A stretch of DNA of 64,000 nt from Neotamlana laminarinivorans (GCF_020523925.1 NZ_JAJAPW010000003.1:536917-600916); one strand, 5' to 3'. Numbered from the stretch's first letter, positions 1 through 9,256 are shown. Numbers and translations are program-made. Notes: generated by a model from the letters alone, not told the origin.

Positions 1-1
1 A

Positions 2-232
2 GATTATGAGATTTCGGTAGATAAATATTTAGTGCGCCACTTTGTAAAACCAGGCATTACAGGTTTGGCACAGATTAAAGGCTACAGAGGAGAAATTATT
101 AATCCATCAGATATATTAAACAGAATTAGATTAGACATTTTATATGTCGAAAAGTGGTCGTTTCTGTTAGATTTTAAAATTATTGTTTTAACGGTTTTCA
201 ATGCCATTAGTGGTGAAGAAAAAGCATACTAA
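2..232 (+). CDS. Undecaprenyl-phosphate sugar transferase, C-terminal fragment
   Basis: The reading frame is already open at base 2, so the start lies before the window and only the last 76 residues are seen. The stretch VKPGITGLAQIKGYRGE, followed by RLDILYVEKWS and a final hydrophobic LDFKIIVLTVF, is the conserved end of the bacterial sugar transferase family (WcaJ/WbaP type). These membrane enzymes move a sugar-1-phosphate from a nucleotide sugar to undecaprenyl phosphate and so start a polysaccharide repeat unit. The GTG at base 32 is internal, not a start, because the conserved family sequence continues upstream of it. It sits just ahead of the antiterminator gene and fits as the initiating enzyme of the polysaccharide locus that follows. 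The sugar specificity cannot be told from this fragment. Confidence 0.9.
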   Translation, partial: DYEISVDKYLVRHFVKPGITGLAQIKGYRGEIINPSDILNRIRLDILYVEKWSFLLDFKIIVLTVFNAISGEEKAY

Positions 233-255
233 ATAACCTAAAATTAAAGAAGTTT

Positions 256-726
256 ATGAATTGGTTTGTACTGTCTGTAAAAAGGAATCAAGAAAAAAAA
301 GTTGCAGAGATATTGCAAAAAATGAATATTGAAGTGTTTAACCCAATAGTTAAGGAAATTAAATATTGGAGTAATGCTCAAAAAGTAGTGGAAACACCGC
401 TTTTTCAAACATATATATTCACGAGCATACCGAGTAAATACAGAGGTCTTGTTTTTGGTATACCTGGAGTAAATGGCTATGTGTCTTTCAACGGAAAACC
501 AGCATCAGTGCATCAAGAGGATATTAAAACAATTCAAAAGTGGGTGAAAGACGATACTTATGACTTAGTTTTACTATCAAAACTAATTTCAAACAAACAA
601 ATTAATGTTCAGAAATGGTTAATGAATAATCCATCAGGGCAAAAAGCTATCGGTGCAAATAAGGCCTTATTTTTATTGAAGGAAATGGATGGTATTGTTA
701 ATGAGAAACTTAGAAAAGTGGTGTAA
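256..726 (+). CDS. UpxY/NusG-like transcription antiterminator
   Basis: 156 residues. The N-terminal 100 residues have the NusG N-terminal (NGN) pattern: MNWFVLSVKRNQEKK at the start, a middle VVETPLFQTYIF and FGIPGVNGYVSF. This is the arrangement of UpxY proteins, which in Bacteroides help RNA polymerase read through long capsule operons. The C-terminal third is short and lysine-rich and I do not see a clear KOW motif, so RNA polymerase contact may rest on the NGN domain alone. It follows the sugar transferase by 23 bases and ends at a strong hairpin. Upx genes usually open the operon they control; here the long rightward operon starts 5 kb further on with opposite-strand genes between, so its target is not obvious. 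Family assignment is firm, target is inference. Confidence 0.85.
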   Translation: MNWFVLSVKRNQEKKVAEILQKMNIEVFNPIVKEIKYWSNAQKVVETPLFQTYIFTSIPSKYRGLVFGIPGVNGYVSFNGKPASVHQEDIKTIQKWVKDDTYDLVLLSKLISNKQINVQKWLMNNPSGQKAIGANKALFLLKEMDGIVNEKLRKVV

Positions 727-778
727 ATACAACAAAAAAAATAAGGATTTAGTTTACATTAAGATTACTTATAATATA

Positions 779-819
779 CAAAAAGCATCTCATGATATAA
801 GGTTATGAGATGCTTTTTG
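779..819. terminator. Bidirectional intrinsic terminator
   Basis: A perfect 15-bp inverted repeat (arms 779-793 and 805-819, CAAAAAGCATCTCAT and its complement) around an 11-base loop, A-rich on the left and T-rich on the right, so it works on both strands. It separates the convergent antiterminator gene (ends 726) and the SAF-domain oxidoreductase gene (ends 862). Confidence 0.9.
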
Positions 820-861
820 TATTAGAAACTAATTAAATTAGAAGGAATAGCCATACCTACT

Positions 862-2160
862 TTATAGCTTAAAAAGTTGATCTTGCTCTGTTCTTAATTT
901 GTCACATAAACGGCCTGAGGGTAGTATAACATCATCATAGGTAATAATGCCATCTTTTGGGATGTCTCTAACTAATTGACAACCCTCAGCAAGTCCAATA
1001 GGAAGAAGGTTTTCTTGTCTTGAAATGGGATAATTTTCACATAAACCATAAGTCATGTAATGACCTAGCCCATCTAAAGTAGAACCTGCTTTTAAATCAG
1101 TTTTGGCAGCAGTAATAACATCAACTGTGGGGCCTGCAAGGGGCGTTAGCGCAGCATCATTAAATAGTACAGCGCGAGCAGCTGTTAACGGAGCTTCAAA
1201 GTGACATAAATGATAGGGGGTGTAAAATAAATATAAAGGACCTTCACCGAGTTTATATAAATTTAAGTAGTGTTGTTGGATAGGGTTGTCATGAGTACCC
1301 AAAACAAATACACCAGGACCAGGACTCGCGCCAACAACATAGTCAACTATGCCGGGGCCTTCAAGTAGTTGTTCTAAAGGATATAAGTCATTAACAACAT
1401 CGTGTAAAGAGCTCCCATAAGCAACAGTGGGTCCATGCATACCCCGTTTACCAACAGTCATTCCTGTAGCGTTGGCAACTAATGCTTGTTCGAAAGATAT
1501 TTTGGTGCCATCTGCAAAAGAAGTAACCATAGAAGGATTTTGTTTCCATTTTTCAGCAAATCCCTTTTGAGTCGTGGGGTTGCGATAAGGGTCGTGTAAG
1601 CCTTTAATATTTCCGCACAAAACAGGTGTTACACCTATCGATTTGACAAACCGATATAAATTCATTTCTACTCCGGGTTGGTCGCCATCGCAACCAGTTA
1701 ATATAACACCTGCCTCATCAGCATACTTCTTTAATATGGGGCCAATAGTACCGTCAATTTCGGCGTTCATTAAAACCACATGCTTTTTATGTTTAATAGC
1801 ATTCATTATTACAGAAGTAGAATACTCTATAGCACCAGTAACTTCTATGATAACATCAATGCCATCGGCTTCACACAATAAGTGAGGGTTATCGGTTACG
1901 CTATATTTTCCTTTAGCGATATTGTCCTCTAAAGTGGTAACACCACTTACAACAAGGGCATTTTCAATTCCAGATATGGCGTACGCATGTATGGCTTTAT
2001 CAACGGTTCTGTTAGCTATAGCAACAAGCTCCATACCAGGGACAGACTGCGTAATTTGAACGGCAATGCCTTGTCCCATAAAACCAGCTCCTATAAGGCC
2101 TACCTTAACAGGATTTCCAGATTCTTCTCTTTTTTTTAATGCGGTATCTACAATTATCAT
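862..2160 (-). CDS. SAF-domain NAD(P)-dependent oxidoreductase (homoserine-dehydrogenase-like) of the CDP-sugar cassette
   Basis: About 432 residues. The N-terminal half is a Rossmann fold: VGLIGAGFMGQGIA is the dinucleotide-binding loop, followed by VIIEVTGA and a GCDGDQPG motif. The C-terminal half ends in a SAF-like domain (QLVRDIPKDGIITYDDVIL). This is the COG4091-type family, labelled 'predicted homoserine dehydrogenase' by distant similarity; the real reaction is not settled for most members. I chose the ATG at 2160; an in-frame TTG at 2178 would add six residues. It is the last gene of a leftward set with rfbF, rfbG and an RmlC-like epimerase, which suggests it acts on a CDP-linked 4-keto-6-deoxy sugar or on a branch donor for it. 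The 138-base gap to the epimerase gene allows a separate promoter. Confidence 0.8.
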   Translation of the reverse strand: MIIVDTALKKREESGNPVKVGLIGAGFMGQGIAVQITQSVPGMELVAIANRTVDKAIHAYAISGIENALVVSGVTTLEDNIAKGKYSVTDNPHLLCEADGIDVIIEVTGAIEYSTSVIMNAIKHKKHVVLMNAEIDGTIGPILKKYADEAGVILTGCDGDQPGVEMNLYRFVKSIGVTPVLCGNIKGLHDPYRNPTTQKGFAEKWKQNPSMVTSFADGTKISFEQALVANATGMTVGKRGMHGPTVAYGSSLHDVVNDLYPLEQLLEGPGIVDYVVGASPGPGVFVLGTHDNPIQQHYLNLYKLGEGPLYLFYTPYHLCHFEAPLTAARAVLFNDAALTPLAGPTVDVITAAKTDLKAGSTLDGLGHYMTYGLCENYPISRQENLLPIGLAEGCQLVRDIPKDGIITYDDVILPSGRLCDKLRTEQDQLFKL

Positions 2161-2298
2161 AAATATAAATTTTTTCAAGGTTTGAACAATGCGATCAAAA
2201 CGGTATTAAGTGTGTGGCCTTACTTTAGCTAATAGGTGTATAACAAAACTGTGAAACAATAATTAAAATCAAATGATGTATATAGCTAAGGTTTTATA

Positions 2299-2835
2299 TT
2301 ACAACGGTTTTTTATAATCTGGATAGGCCAAATCTTTGTCAGAAAGAATAGGATGTTCAACATTCCAGTTAATATTAAAAGCAGGATCGTTCCATCTTAT
2401 GCCGGCTTCTTTTCCTGGAGTGTAATACTCAGAGACAAGATATGCGATTTCAGTATCATCCTCTAAGGTTAAAAATCCATGGGCCATACCTTTTGGTATA
2501 TATAATTGTCTGCCATTTTTTTCAGAGAGTTCAACCGAAAAATAGGATCCATAACTTTTCGAATCGGGGCGAATGTCTAGAATAACATCCAGCAAGGCGC
2601 CTTTTGTACACCTTACAAGTTTTGCTTCTTCAGCGCCGTCTGTTTGATAATGCATGCCTCTTAAGGTATGCTTAAAATGGTTGTGAGACATATTACCCTG
2701 TACAAAATGAGAATTTAAGTGATGCGATTCAAATTCCTTAGCACAAAAAGTACGACTAAAAAATCCCCGGTGGTCGCCACGTTTTTCTAAATCAAGAACG
2801 TAAGCGCCTTTTAAAGTGGTTTCTGTAAAAATCAT
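2299..2835 (-). CDS. RmlC-like dTDP-4-dehydrorhamnose 3,5-epimerase family protein
   Basis: 178 residues from the ATG at 2835, which overlaps the rfbG stop codon as ATGA; that coupling decides the start over an upstream TTG at 2844. The RmlC cupin fold is shown by KRGDHRGFFSRTF near residues 18-30, the catalytic-histidine motif RGMHYQ (His62), and LYIPKGMAHGFLTL in the second half. RmlC enzymes epimerise C3 and C5 of 4-keto-6-deoxy nucleotide sugars. Since the neighbours are rfbF and rfbG rather than rmlA and rmlB, the likely substrate is CDP-4-keto-6-deoxyglucose, not the dTDP form. The length is normal for the family. Family is clear; the CDP specificity is inferred from the operon. Confidence 0.87.
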   Translation of the reverse strand: MIFTETTLKGAYVLDLEKRGDHRGFFSRTFCAKEFESHHLNSHFVQGNMSHNHFKHTLRGMHYQTDGAEEAKLVRCTKGALLDVILDIRPDSKSYGSYFSVELSEKNGRQLYIPKGMAHGFLTLEDDTEIAYLVSEYYTPGKEAGIRWNDPAFNINWNVEHPILSDKDLAYPDYKKPL

Positions 2836-3917
2836 AAGGCCCAAGAGGTGTTTTGACGTCTGGCTAATTCGGTATAGTCCTCGATTTGTTTAACACGATG
2901 CGAATAAATGTCCTTATCGTCTTGTACAAGATAGCCTTCAACTGTAAATTTTATGGTGTCTTCAAAATTTAATTGAGGAACCCAATTTAGGGTGTTGGCC
3001 GCTTTAGTGATATCTAATTTTAAAAGATTAGCTTCATGTAATTTACTAGTGTGTTCGGGTGTGTTATAATCTATAGCTGTGGTTTTTTCAATTTCTTTTA
3101 CAACTTCCAGTACATTATAATGTCGGTAAGTACTTGGACCAAAATTCCAAGCGCCTTCATAGCGTTTATTATTTTCAGACAAAAGTGCCAATTGCATATA
3201 ACCTGATAAAGGTTCTAAAACGTGCTCCCATGGGCGAGTTGCGGCCGGATTTCGTATCTCTAAAGTCTCATTAGCACGTAGGGTCTTAAAAATATCTGGT
3301 ATAAGTCGGTTGGCAGACCAATCGCCGCCGCCTATAACATTACCGGCCCTAGTACTTACAACAGATACAGGAGAGTCGCTATAAAAGGAGCGTCGAAATG
3401 AAGAGATAACTAATTCAGCACAACCTTTGGAGGCGGAATAAGGATCGCTTCCCCCGATCTCATCATTTTCTTTATATCCCCAAACCTGTTCTTTATTCTC
3501 GTAACATTTATCACTGGTAATAACCACAATACTCTTCAAGTTTTTAGCATCTCGTGCAGCTTGTAAAACATGAACAACACCCATAACATTTGTGGAATAA
3601 GTGGATACAGGGTCATTATAAGAGTCAATAACAAGGGCTTGGGCGGCAAGATGAAAAATATAGTCAGGATCTACAGAGGTAATTTGGGCATGTAAGTGTT
3701 CAAAATCAGTAACATCCCCGTAAGTTTGATTAATTTTGTTTTCCAAATCGCAAACCTTAAAATTATCTAGAGAGTTTAAGGGGGGTAACGCATAGCCATA
3801 AACATCGGCGCCTAATTCCTTGAGCCATATAGATAGCCAGGATCCTTTAAATCCGGTATTTCCTGTGATAAATACTTTTTTTCCTTGATATCTATCAAAA
3901 AGTTTTTGTGTTGTCAT
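2832..3917 (-). CDS. rfbG: CDP-glucose 4,6-dehydratase
   Basis: 361 residues, full length. Extended short-chain dehydrogenase fold with the NAD-binding GNTGFKG at residues 19-25, TSDK at 134-137 and the catalytic YSASK at 160-164. GNTGFKGSWL is the signature that separates RfbG from the dTDP-glucose and GDP-mannose dehydratases. It converts CDP-glucose to CDP-4-keto-6-deoxyglucose, the branch point to 3,6-dideoxyhexoses and related sugars. The upstream gene rfbF supplies CDP-glucose; the downstream epimerase overlaps by four bases. No ascC-type (3-dehydratase) gene is seen in the window, so the end product is not a classical 3,6-dideoxyhexose made from these genes alone. Confidence 0.95.
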   Translation of the reverse strand: MTTQKLFDRYQGKKVFITGNTGFKGSWLSIWLKELGADVYGYALPPLNSLDNFKVCDLENKINQTYGDVTDFEHLHAQITSVDPDYIFHLAAQALVIDSYNDPVSTYSTNVMGVVHVLQAARDAKNLKSIVVITSDKCYENKEQVWGYKENDEIGGSDPYSASKGCAELVISSFRRSFYSDSPVSVVSTRAGNVIGGGDWSANRLIPDIFKTLRANETLEIRNPAATRPWEHVLEPLSGYMQLALLSENNKRYEGAWNFGPSTYRHYNVLEVVKEIEKTTAIDYNTPEHTSKLHEANLLKLDITKAANTLNWVPQLNFEDTIKFTVEGYLVQDDKDIYSHRVKQIEDYTELARRQNTSWAL

Positions 3918-4236
3918 TGTTACGGTTTAAAAATCGAATATGTTTTTAGTTGTATTAATTATTGTTCTAAAGATATTTTTAACAATTAAAAGATTGGCTA
4001 AAAATAAATATAGAATGCCATATGAGGCCTTTTTTCTATTAGATCTTTTATGGAAAATACCATGCGCTCCAAATTAATGCGACGAGTTGAAGTCAATAAA
4101 TTAAAAATTTCAAAGTTTAAATAGAAATGCGGTACAGCCTCAAATTTATAAATACAGAAGCTGGTGCAGGAATTAAAAGGAAAAAACTTCAAATTAAGTT
4201 TCAAAAGGTCAGGTAAAATATGTAACGCTGCTAATC
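3918..4236 (-). other. Gap between rfbF and rfbG with an uncertain 91-codon ORF
   Basis: The 319 bases between two genes that normally sit next to each other are mostly covered by an open frame running 4273 to 3998 on the minus strand, which would overlap the end of rfbF by 37 bases. Its product (starting [18 protein letters not shown]) is hydrophobic and phenylalanine-rich, matches no family I know, and has no clear start context. It could be a chance frame, or the worn remains of a gene once inserted between rfbF and rfbG. I do not call it a gene. Confidence 0.3.
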
Positions 4237-5019
4237 TTACCATATGTGCCAAGGCGCTTGTCTTGAACTCCAAAGACCTTCCAAAACATTTTTATCTCTT
4301 AAGGTATCCATAGGTTGCCAAAAATCATGATGCTTAAAGGCAAATAAATGACCACTCGAGGCCAGCTGTTCTAATGGTTCTTTTTCAAATACTGTCGAGT
4401 CATCATCAATATAATCTAATATTTCAGGCTCTAAAACAAAATAGCCACCGTTAATCCATGCAGTGCCATCAGAATCACCTTTAGGTTTTTCCTTAAAATA
4501 CTGAATTTGATTTTCATCTTTTTGGAGGGTAAAAACGCCAAAGCGTCCAGGTTGTCTTACAGAAGTAAGCGTAGCGAATTTACCATGGCGCTTGTGAAAC
4601 TGAATCAGATCGGTAATATTAACATTACTTACACCATCACCATAAGTTAAACAAAAGGTTTCATTGCCTATATATTCCGCAACCCGTTTAAGTCGTCCAC
4701 CAGTCATAGTGTTTTCTCCGGTGTCAACTAAGGTCACCGTCCAAGGTTCCGATTTTTTATGATGAACGGCCATACTATTGGTTTTCATATCAAAAGTAAC
4801 ATCCGCAGTGTGTAAAAAATAATTCGAAAAATATTCTTTAATAACGTAACCTTTGTAGCCACAACAAATAATAAAATCGTTGATACCATGATGAGAATAA
4901 ATTTTCATGATATGCCATAATATGGGTTTGCCTCCAATTTCAACCATAGGCTTGGGGCGAATACCACTTTCTTCACTAATTCGGGTTCCAAAACCCCCAG
5001 CAAGTATAACTGCTTTCAT
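4237..5019 (-). CDS. rfbF: Glucose-1-phosphate cytidylyltransferase
   Basis: 260 residues, normal for the family. The nucleotidyltransferase loop [18 protein letters not shown] opens the protein (GGFGTR at residues 8-13), followed by [16 protein letters not shown] and the metal/nucleotide-site region [26 protein letters not shown] and the end [12 protein letters not shown] are typical of RfbF. It joins CTP and glucose-1-phosphate to CDP-glucose, the substrate of RfbG downstream. First gene of the leftward CDP-sugar set; the promoter should lie in the 703-base divergent gap before wzc. Confidence 0.96.
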   Translation of the reverse strand: MKAVILAGGFGTRISEESGIRPKPMVEIGGKPILWHIMKIYSHHGINDFIICCGYKGYVIKEYFSNYFLHTADVTFDMKTNSMAVHHKKSEPWTVTLVDTGENTMTGGRLKRVAEYIGNETFCLTYGDGVSNVNITDLIQFHKRHGKFATLTSVRQPGRFGVFTLQKDENQIQYFKEKPKGDSDGTAWINGGYFVLEPEILDYIDDDSTVFEKEPLEQLASSGHLFAFKHHDFWQPMDTLRDKNVLEGLWSSRQAPWHIW

Positions 5020-5722
5020 TCTTTTTGATTGTTTATTGTTCTTAGGAGAGTTTAAATGTATAAAAAAAAAATAAATACAAGCCTTTGGTAACTTTAATTT
5101 TACGTCAAAAAAGCAGGAACACGAATGGGATAGGTTATTAAATGTGATTTTTATCGGAAATTTTAGGGCTTAGGGAGAGTGTAAGATAGTCTCCAGCCTA
5201 TTAAAATGTAATTCAACGAAAATAATAGCGATATAAAGAAATAACAAAATAAATAATAGAATTCTATATTCTTTTGTATCAAAGTTATTGAATAACTTAC
5301 CTGAACACAAATTGAGATTAATAGCAGAATTGAAATGTAAACGTGTTATAAAAGCTTACCTAAAAGGAGCTGATATAAATGTGAATTAAATTTAAGATAT
5401 ATTGCTATTTATGAATCAAAACAGGGAATACTCTCATGTAATTATCCGTTATTTTATTACCCTAATACAAACCAAAGCAAATAGGCAATGGGGAGTGTTT
5501 TAATGCATAAGGGCCGCTTAAAAAAAATAAGTGAGTTGCTATCTGAATTTACAGTTCATTTGCTAACGGTTTAGCGTAAAATTAAGTAAAGAGATAGAGA
5601 GGATAGTCTTGGCTTGGTAGTATTAAATTTATTCATACTTTTAAAAAGTAAAAAAACGTTATTCATTATAGTTCCTCAAAACAGGGGCAAAAAGTTTAAA
5701 AATAAAATGTGATTTATTAATT
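5020..5722. other. Divergent intergenic region between the CDP-sugar set and the main polysaccharide operon
   Basis: 703 bases, A+T rich, with no complete gene. It must carry the promoters of rfbF (left) and wzc (right), but I found no convincing TAnnTTTG box for either. A short open stretch without a usable ATG, about 5226-5386 on the plus strand, ends in a coding-looking LKGADINVN and could be the decayed tail of a lost gene. No JUMPstart/ops-like sequence was recognised. Confidence 0.5.
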
Positions 5723-8017
5723 ATGGAAAAAGATATTGCTAAAATAGTATCTAATTATCTAAAATACTGGTATTTATTTGTAATAGGTAGTGTAATCTGT
5801 CTGGTATTGGCATTTTTGCATATTCGTTATAATGTAGTGTCTGAATATTACATTGCGGGTAAAGTATTGCTTAATGATAAAGAGAATGGTGGTGGAGAGG
5901 CTTCAGGGTTACAGTCTTTAAGCGATCTAGGCTTGATTAAAATGTCTAAAAACATTCAAGACGAGATAGGGGTACTACTATCTTACGATTTAATGTTAGA
6001 AACAATTAATGAGTTAGATTTTGCAGTGGCATATTACGCAGAAGGAAGCTTTAATGAGGTGGAGGTGTATGTAAAATCTCTACCGTTTAAAGTGGTATTA
6101 AATGATACATTACCGTTGTTAAAACAAGGAACATTAGGTAGGGTTAAAGTGCTTGATGAATTCAAATTTAGTGTTGAAAAATTAGTCGACGACGAAGTGG
6201 TTGATAAAAAAGTGTATGAATTCGGGGAAATGATAGCTACCGAATTTGGAAACTTTCATGTGGAATTACAGCAAGAAAAATTAGACCTTAAAAATACCAA
6301 ACCTGTAATTGTTAAATTTAAGGATCCCGAGGCTATGGCTTCTAATTACAATTACCGTTTAGATGTGTTTCCGGTATACGAAAACGGCGGGGGATTGCTC
6401 GAAATAGGTTTAACTGATGCAATACCGCAACGCGGAGAAGACTTAATTAATAAACTTATAGAAGTATATGCACGTAATTCTGCGAAGCACAAAAATTTGC
6501 TAGCCGAATCTACCCTAAAATTGATTGATGAGCGTTTAAGCCTGCTAACTACAGATTTAAATAGCGCAGAAAAAAGTGTTGAAAATTATAAGCAAAGTAA
6601 TAACTTAACCAATGTCGAGGCAGATGCATCACGCTTTATCCAATTGGCCGATCAAGTGGATAGGGAGTTAGTGACATTGCGAACTGAAATCAATGCCATT
6701 AACGCACTCGATAGAACCTTAGTGCAGTCCGGGAGCGGAAATTATACAGCTATAAGTTCCTACAACATCCAAAACCCGGCATTAGTGGCTGCAATCATGA
6801 ATTATAACACAGTTGTGCAAGAAAGAGTAGCTTTAGTAAATGCAACGGGAATAGGGAATCCCATGTTGGGAGAAATCGATAAGCGTTTGGAGTCTAGTAA
6901 ACGACAGATATTAGAAAATGTTAAAGGCATTAAATTACAACTAACCAGATCACAACGGGATTTAATAAACCAGTCCTCCCAATACAGGTCTAAAATTTCC
7001 TCAGTGCCCTCGGCTGAAAGAGCCTTATTAGAAATTAATAGAGATCAAGGGCTCAAACAAGGTTTGTACCTATTTCTTCTACAGAAAAAAGAAGAAGAAG
7101 CCCTATCTATCAGTGTGCCTTTTGCCGATACACGGGTTATTGAAGAACCTAGGTCTAGTGGATATCCAATAAATGGGGCTAAAACACCAGTATACTTAGG
7201 AGCTCTAATGTTTGGGCTTTTAGTGCCTTTTGGCTTTGTATTTTTAAAAGAAGCATTAAACACTAAAATTAAAGATCATGATGAAGTAAGCGAATTAACC
7301 AGTACCCCAATTTTAGGTCTGGTGGCTCATAATAAAACCAATAAAGCAGTAGTGCTAAGTAAAAATAGCAACACACCAATTGCGGAACTTTTTAGGTTAA
7401 TGAGGCACAATTTAAAGTTTATGACCAAAAATGAAGCCAACCAAACCATTATGGTAACCTCCGGGAATCCTGGAGAAGGTAAAACTTTTGTATCTACAAA
7501 CTTAGCAGCGAGTTTAGCACTTACAGGCAAAAAAGTAGTTGTCCTAGGTTTTGACCTTAGGATACCTAAATTAACTAAAGAATTAGATTTAAAGTATGAA
7601 TATGGGCTATCCGATTACATAATCGATCCCGAGATACAAATACAGCAGTTACTAATCGCTTACCAACAGGTGCCAAACTTACACTTTATTGGGGCAGGTA
7701 CCATGGCGCCTAATCCTGGGGAATTAATAATTCACCAACGGGTTGAGCAGCTTTTTGCACAGCTAAAATCACAATTCGATTACATCATTATCGATACACC
7801 TCCTGTAGGGAAAGTAGCAGATGCCTTTGCTTTAGCAAAGCATACAGATGCGGCTATTTTTGTGCTACGTCAAAATTATACCAAAAAAACAGACTTGAAA
7901 TTGGTAAACGAGATAGTAGAAACAAACAAAATCAACAACTTAATGTTAGTAATAAACGATATAAAAAACGAGAAAAACGATTTCTACGGTGGCTATGGAA
8001 ATACAGGAAACACCTAA
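5723..8017 (+). CDS. wzc: Wzc-type polysaccharide co-polymerase and tyrosine autokinase
   Basis: 764 residues. A first membrane segment at about 14-34 and a second at about 490-510 enclose a Wzz-like periplasmic part rich in coiled coil (about 260-460). The cytoplasmic kinase part has Walker A SGNPGEGKT (580-588), the Walker A' region VVVLGFDLRIPKL and Walker B DYIIIDTPP (686-694). This is the BY-kinase/Wzc fusion that controls chain length and export of Wzy-made polysaccharide. The C-terminal tail has only two tyrosines (Tyr755 and Tyr758, in FYGGYG), fewer than the cluster in enterobacterial Wzc. No wza porin or wzb phosphatase is in the window; they may lie before it. First gene of an 18-gene rightward run. 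Confidence 0.94.
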   Translation: MEKDIAKIVSNYLKYWYLFVIGSVICLVLAFLHIRYNVVSEYYIAGKVLLNDKENGGGEASGLQSLSDLGLIKMSKNIQDEIGVLLSYDLMLETINELDFAVAYYAEGSFNEVEVYVKSLPFKVVLNDTLPLLKQGTLGRVKVLDEFKFSVEKLVDDEVVDKKVYEFGEMIATEFGNFHVELQQEKLDLKNTKPVIVKFKDPEAMASNYNYRLDVFPVYENGGGLLEIGLTDAIPQRGEDLINKLIEVYARNSAKHKNLLAESTLKLIDERLSLLTTDLNSAEKSVENYKQSNNLTNVEADASRFIQLADQVDRELVTLRTEINAINALDRTLVQSGSGNYTAISSYNIQNPALVAAIMNYNTVVQERVALVNATGIGNPMLGEIDKRLESSKRQILENVKGIKLQLTRSQRDLINQSSQYRSKISSVPSAERALLEINRDQGLKQGLYLFLLQKKEEEALSISVPFADTRVIEEPRSSGYPINGAKTPVYLGALMFGLLVPFGFVFLKEALNTKIKDHDEVSELTSTPILGLVAHNKTNKAVVLSKNSNTPIAELFRLMRHNLKFMTKNEANQTIMVTSGNPGEGKTFVSTNLAASLALTGKKVVVLGFDLRIPKLTKELDLKYEYGLSDYIIDPEIQIQQLLIAYQQVPNLHFIGAGTMAPNPGELIIHQRVEQLFAQLKSQFDYIIIDTPPVGKVADAFALAKHTDAAIFVLRQNYTKKTDLKLVNEIVETNKINNLMLVINDIKNEKNDFYGGYGNTGNT

Positions 8018-8083
8018 GACGCCTAAATAAACTCCCTAAGAGCTATAATTTAGAGTAACCAAACCACTAAAAGTATAAGTATT

Positions 8084-9112
8084 ATGAAACTTTTTTTAAC
8101 ATCAGCGTACCCCTATAATCAAGAAAATAACTTTGCGGTAAATTGGCTAAAAAATTTGGCGGAAGAAACCCAGAACCCTAGGCATGCTATAGTGGAAAAT
8201 CCAGAAGAAGCTGATGTTATTTTGTTTTTGGAGCAACACCTTTCCGACGATCCCTATTATTTTCAGGTCATTAAACACGAATTAACAAAAAAATATAAGC
8301 AGAAGGTAATATTATATGCCGATGTAGATAGGCCGCTACCCATTTTACCCATGCTATCTCCAACCTTAGAGAAATCTTATTTCAATAAAGGCTTATGCTA
8401 CCCAGCCCCTTTTATAGCACGTCAAACCACCAACGATTCTGTGGTATACACGGAGTTAAGCCATAAAAGAAAATATTTATTTTCATTTTTAGGTTCTTGC
8501 ACCACCAACAAAACCAGATATAAAATTCTAGACATTCAATACCAAAACTGTTTTTTAAAGGACACCAGTAAATTGGTGTATTGGAAATTAAGTAATAAGG
8601 AAAAACTAAAACTCACTCAAGAATCGGTAGATGTATATAAAAATAGTTACTTTGTCTTATGCCCTAGAGGCATTGGTCCAGATACCTATCGGGTCTATGA
8701 AGTCATGCAAATGGGTCTAGTGCCAGTAATCATTTCAGACGAGTGGGTGCCTATGAACGGACCAAATTGGGACGAATTTGCTATCAGGGTAAAAGAAAAT
8801 GAAGTGCATAAAATCCCTGAAATATTGGAGGCAAAAAAAGAACAAGCTATCCATATGGGAAACTTAGCCCGTGAAAATTGGGAAAATTGGTTTTCAAATG
8901 AGGTGATGTTTAATGTTTTAGCAGATTGCGCAGAAAGTTTGCATAAAAATAAAAAGAATAACAGATTAGGAAATTTATATTATTCTTATTCACAGTTTTT
9001 TAGAAAATTTCATTCAAGAGCATTAATAAGACATTTAAGGCGAAAAATAAAAAAATCAAAAGATACTGAGGCTGAGGTTAAAACATCTAATAATTTTGTA
9101 AAAACGCTGTAA
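8084..9112 (+). CDS. Exostosin-family (GT47-like) glycosyltransferase
   Basis: 342 residues, probably cytoplasmic or membrane-associated. The C-terminal half has the exostosin pattern: YLFSFLGSCTTNKTR, then SYFVLCPRGIGPDTYRVYEVMQMGLVPVIISDEWVP, which contains the conserved acidic and arginine positions of the nucleotide-sugar site. Exostosin-like transferases use UDP-sugars, often hexuronic acid or hexose donors; the ugd gene four places on could supply UDP-glucuronate. Donor and acceptor cannot be fixed. It follows wzc by 66 bases in the same direction. The tail after residue 285 is lysine/arginine-rich. Confidence 0.85.
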   Translation: MKLFLTSAYPYNQENNFAVNWLKNLAEETQNPRHAIVENPEEADVILFLEQHLSDDPYYFQVIKHELTKKYKQKVILYADVDRPLPILPMLSPTLEKSYFNKGLCYPAPFIARQTTNDSVVYTELSHKRKYLFSFLGSCTTNKTRYKILDIQYQNCFLKDTSKLVYWKLSNKEKLKLTQESVDVYKNSYFVLCPRGIGPDTYRVYEVMQMGLVPVIISDEWVPMNGPNWDEFAIRVKENEVHKIPEILEAKKEQAIHMGNLARENWENWFSNEVMFNVLADCAESLHKNKKNNRLGNLYYSYSQFFRKFHSRALIRHLRRKIKKSKDTEAEVKTSNNFVKTL

Positions 9113-9256
9113 GTACATCATAAGTAATTGGAATACAAACAATTATGAAGAGTTAAGTGCTCGGTGATGGTACAAGGAACAAAGAAAAAATGAAATGAAA
9201 AAATGAATAGATATCGAATTAATTTAACTTTTATCAAAAAACCAGTATAGTTGTCA

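Noticed and set aside
862..2178. Homoserine dehydrogenase of threonine biosynthesis
   Set aside because: Only the Rossmann half is similar; the SAF domain and the CDP-sugar neighbours speak for another role.
5503..5574. 23-codon ORF (MHKGRLKKISELL...) in the wzc leader region
   Set aside because: Too short and without any supporting context; could be chance.
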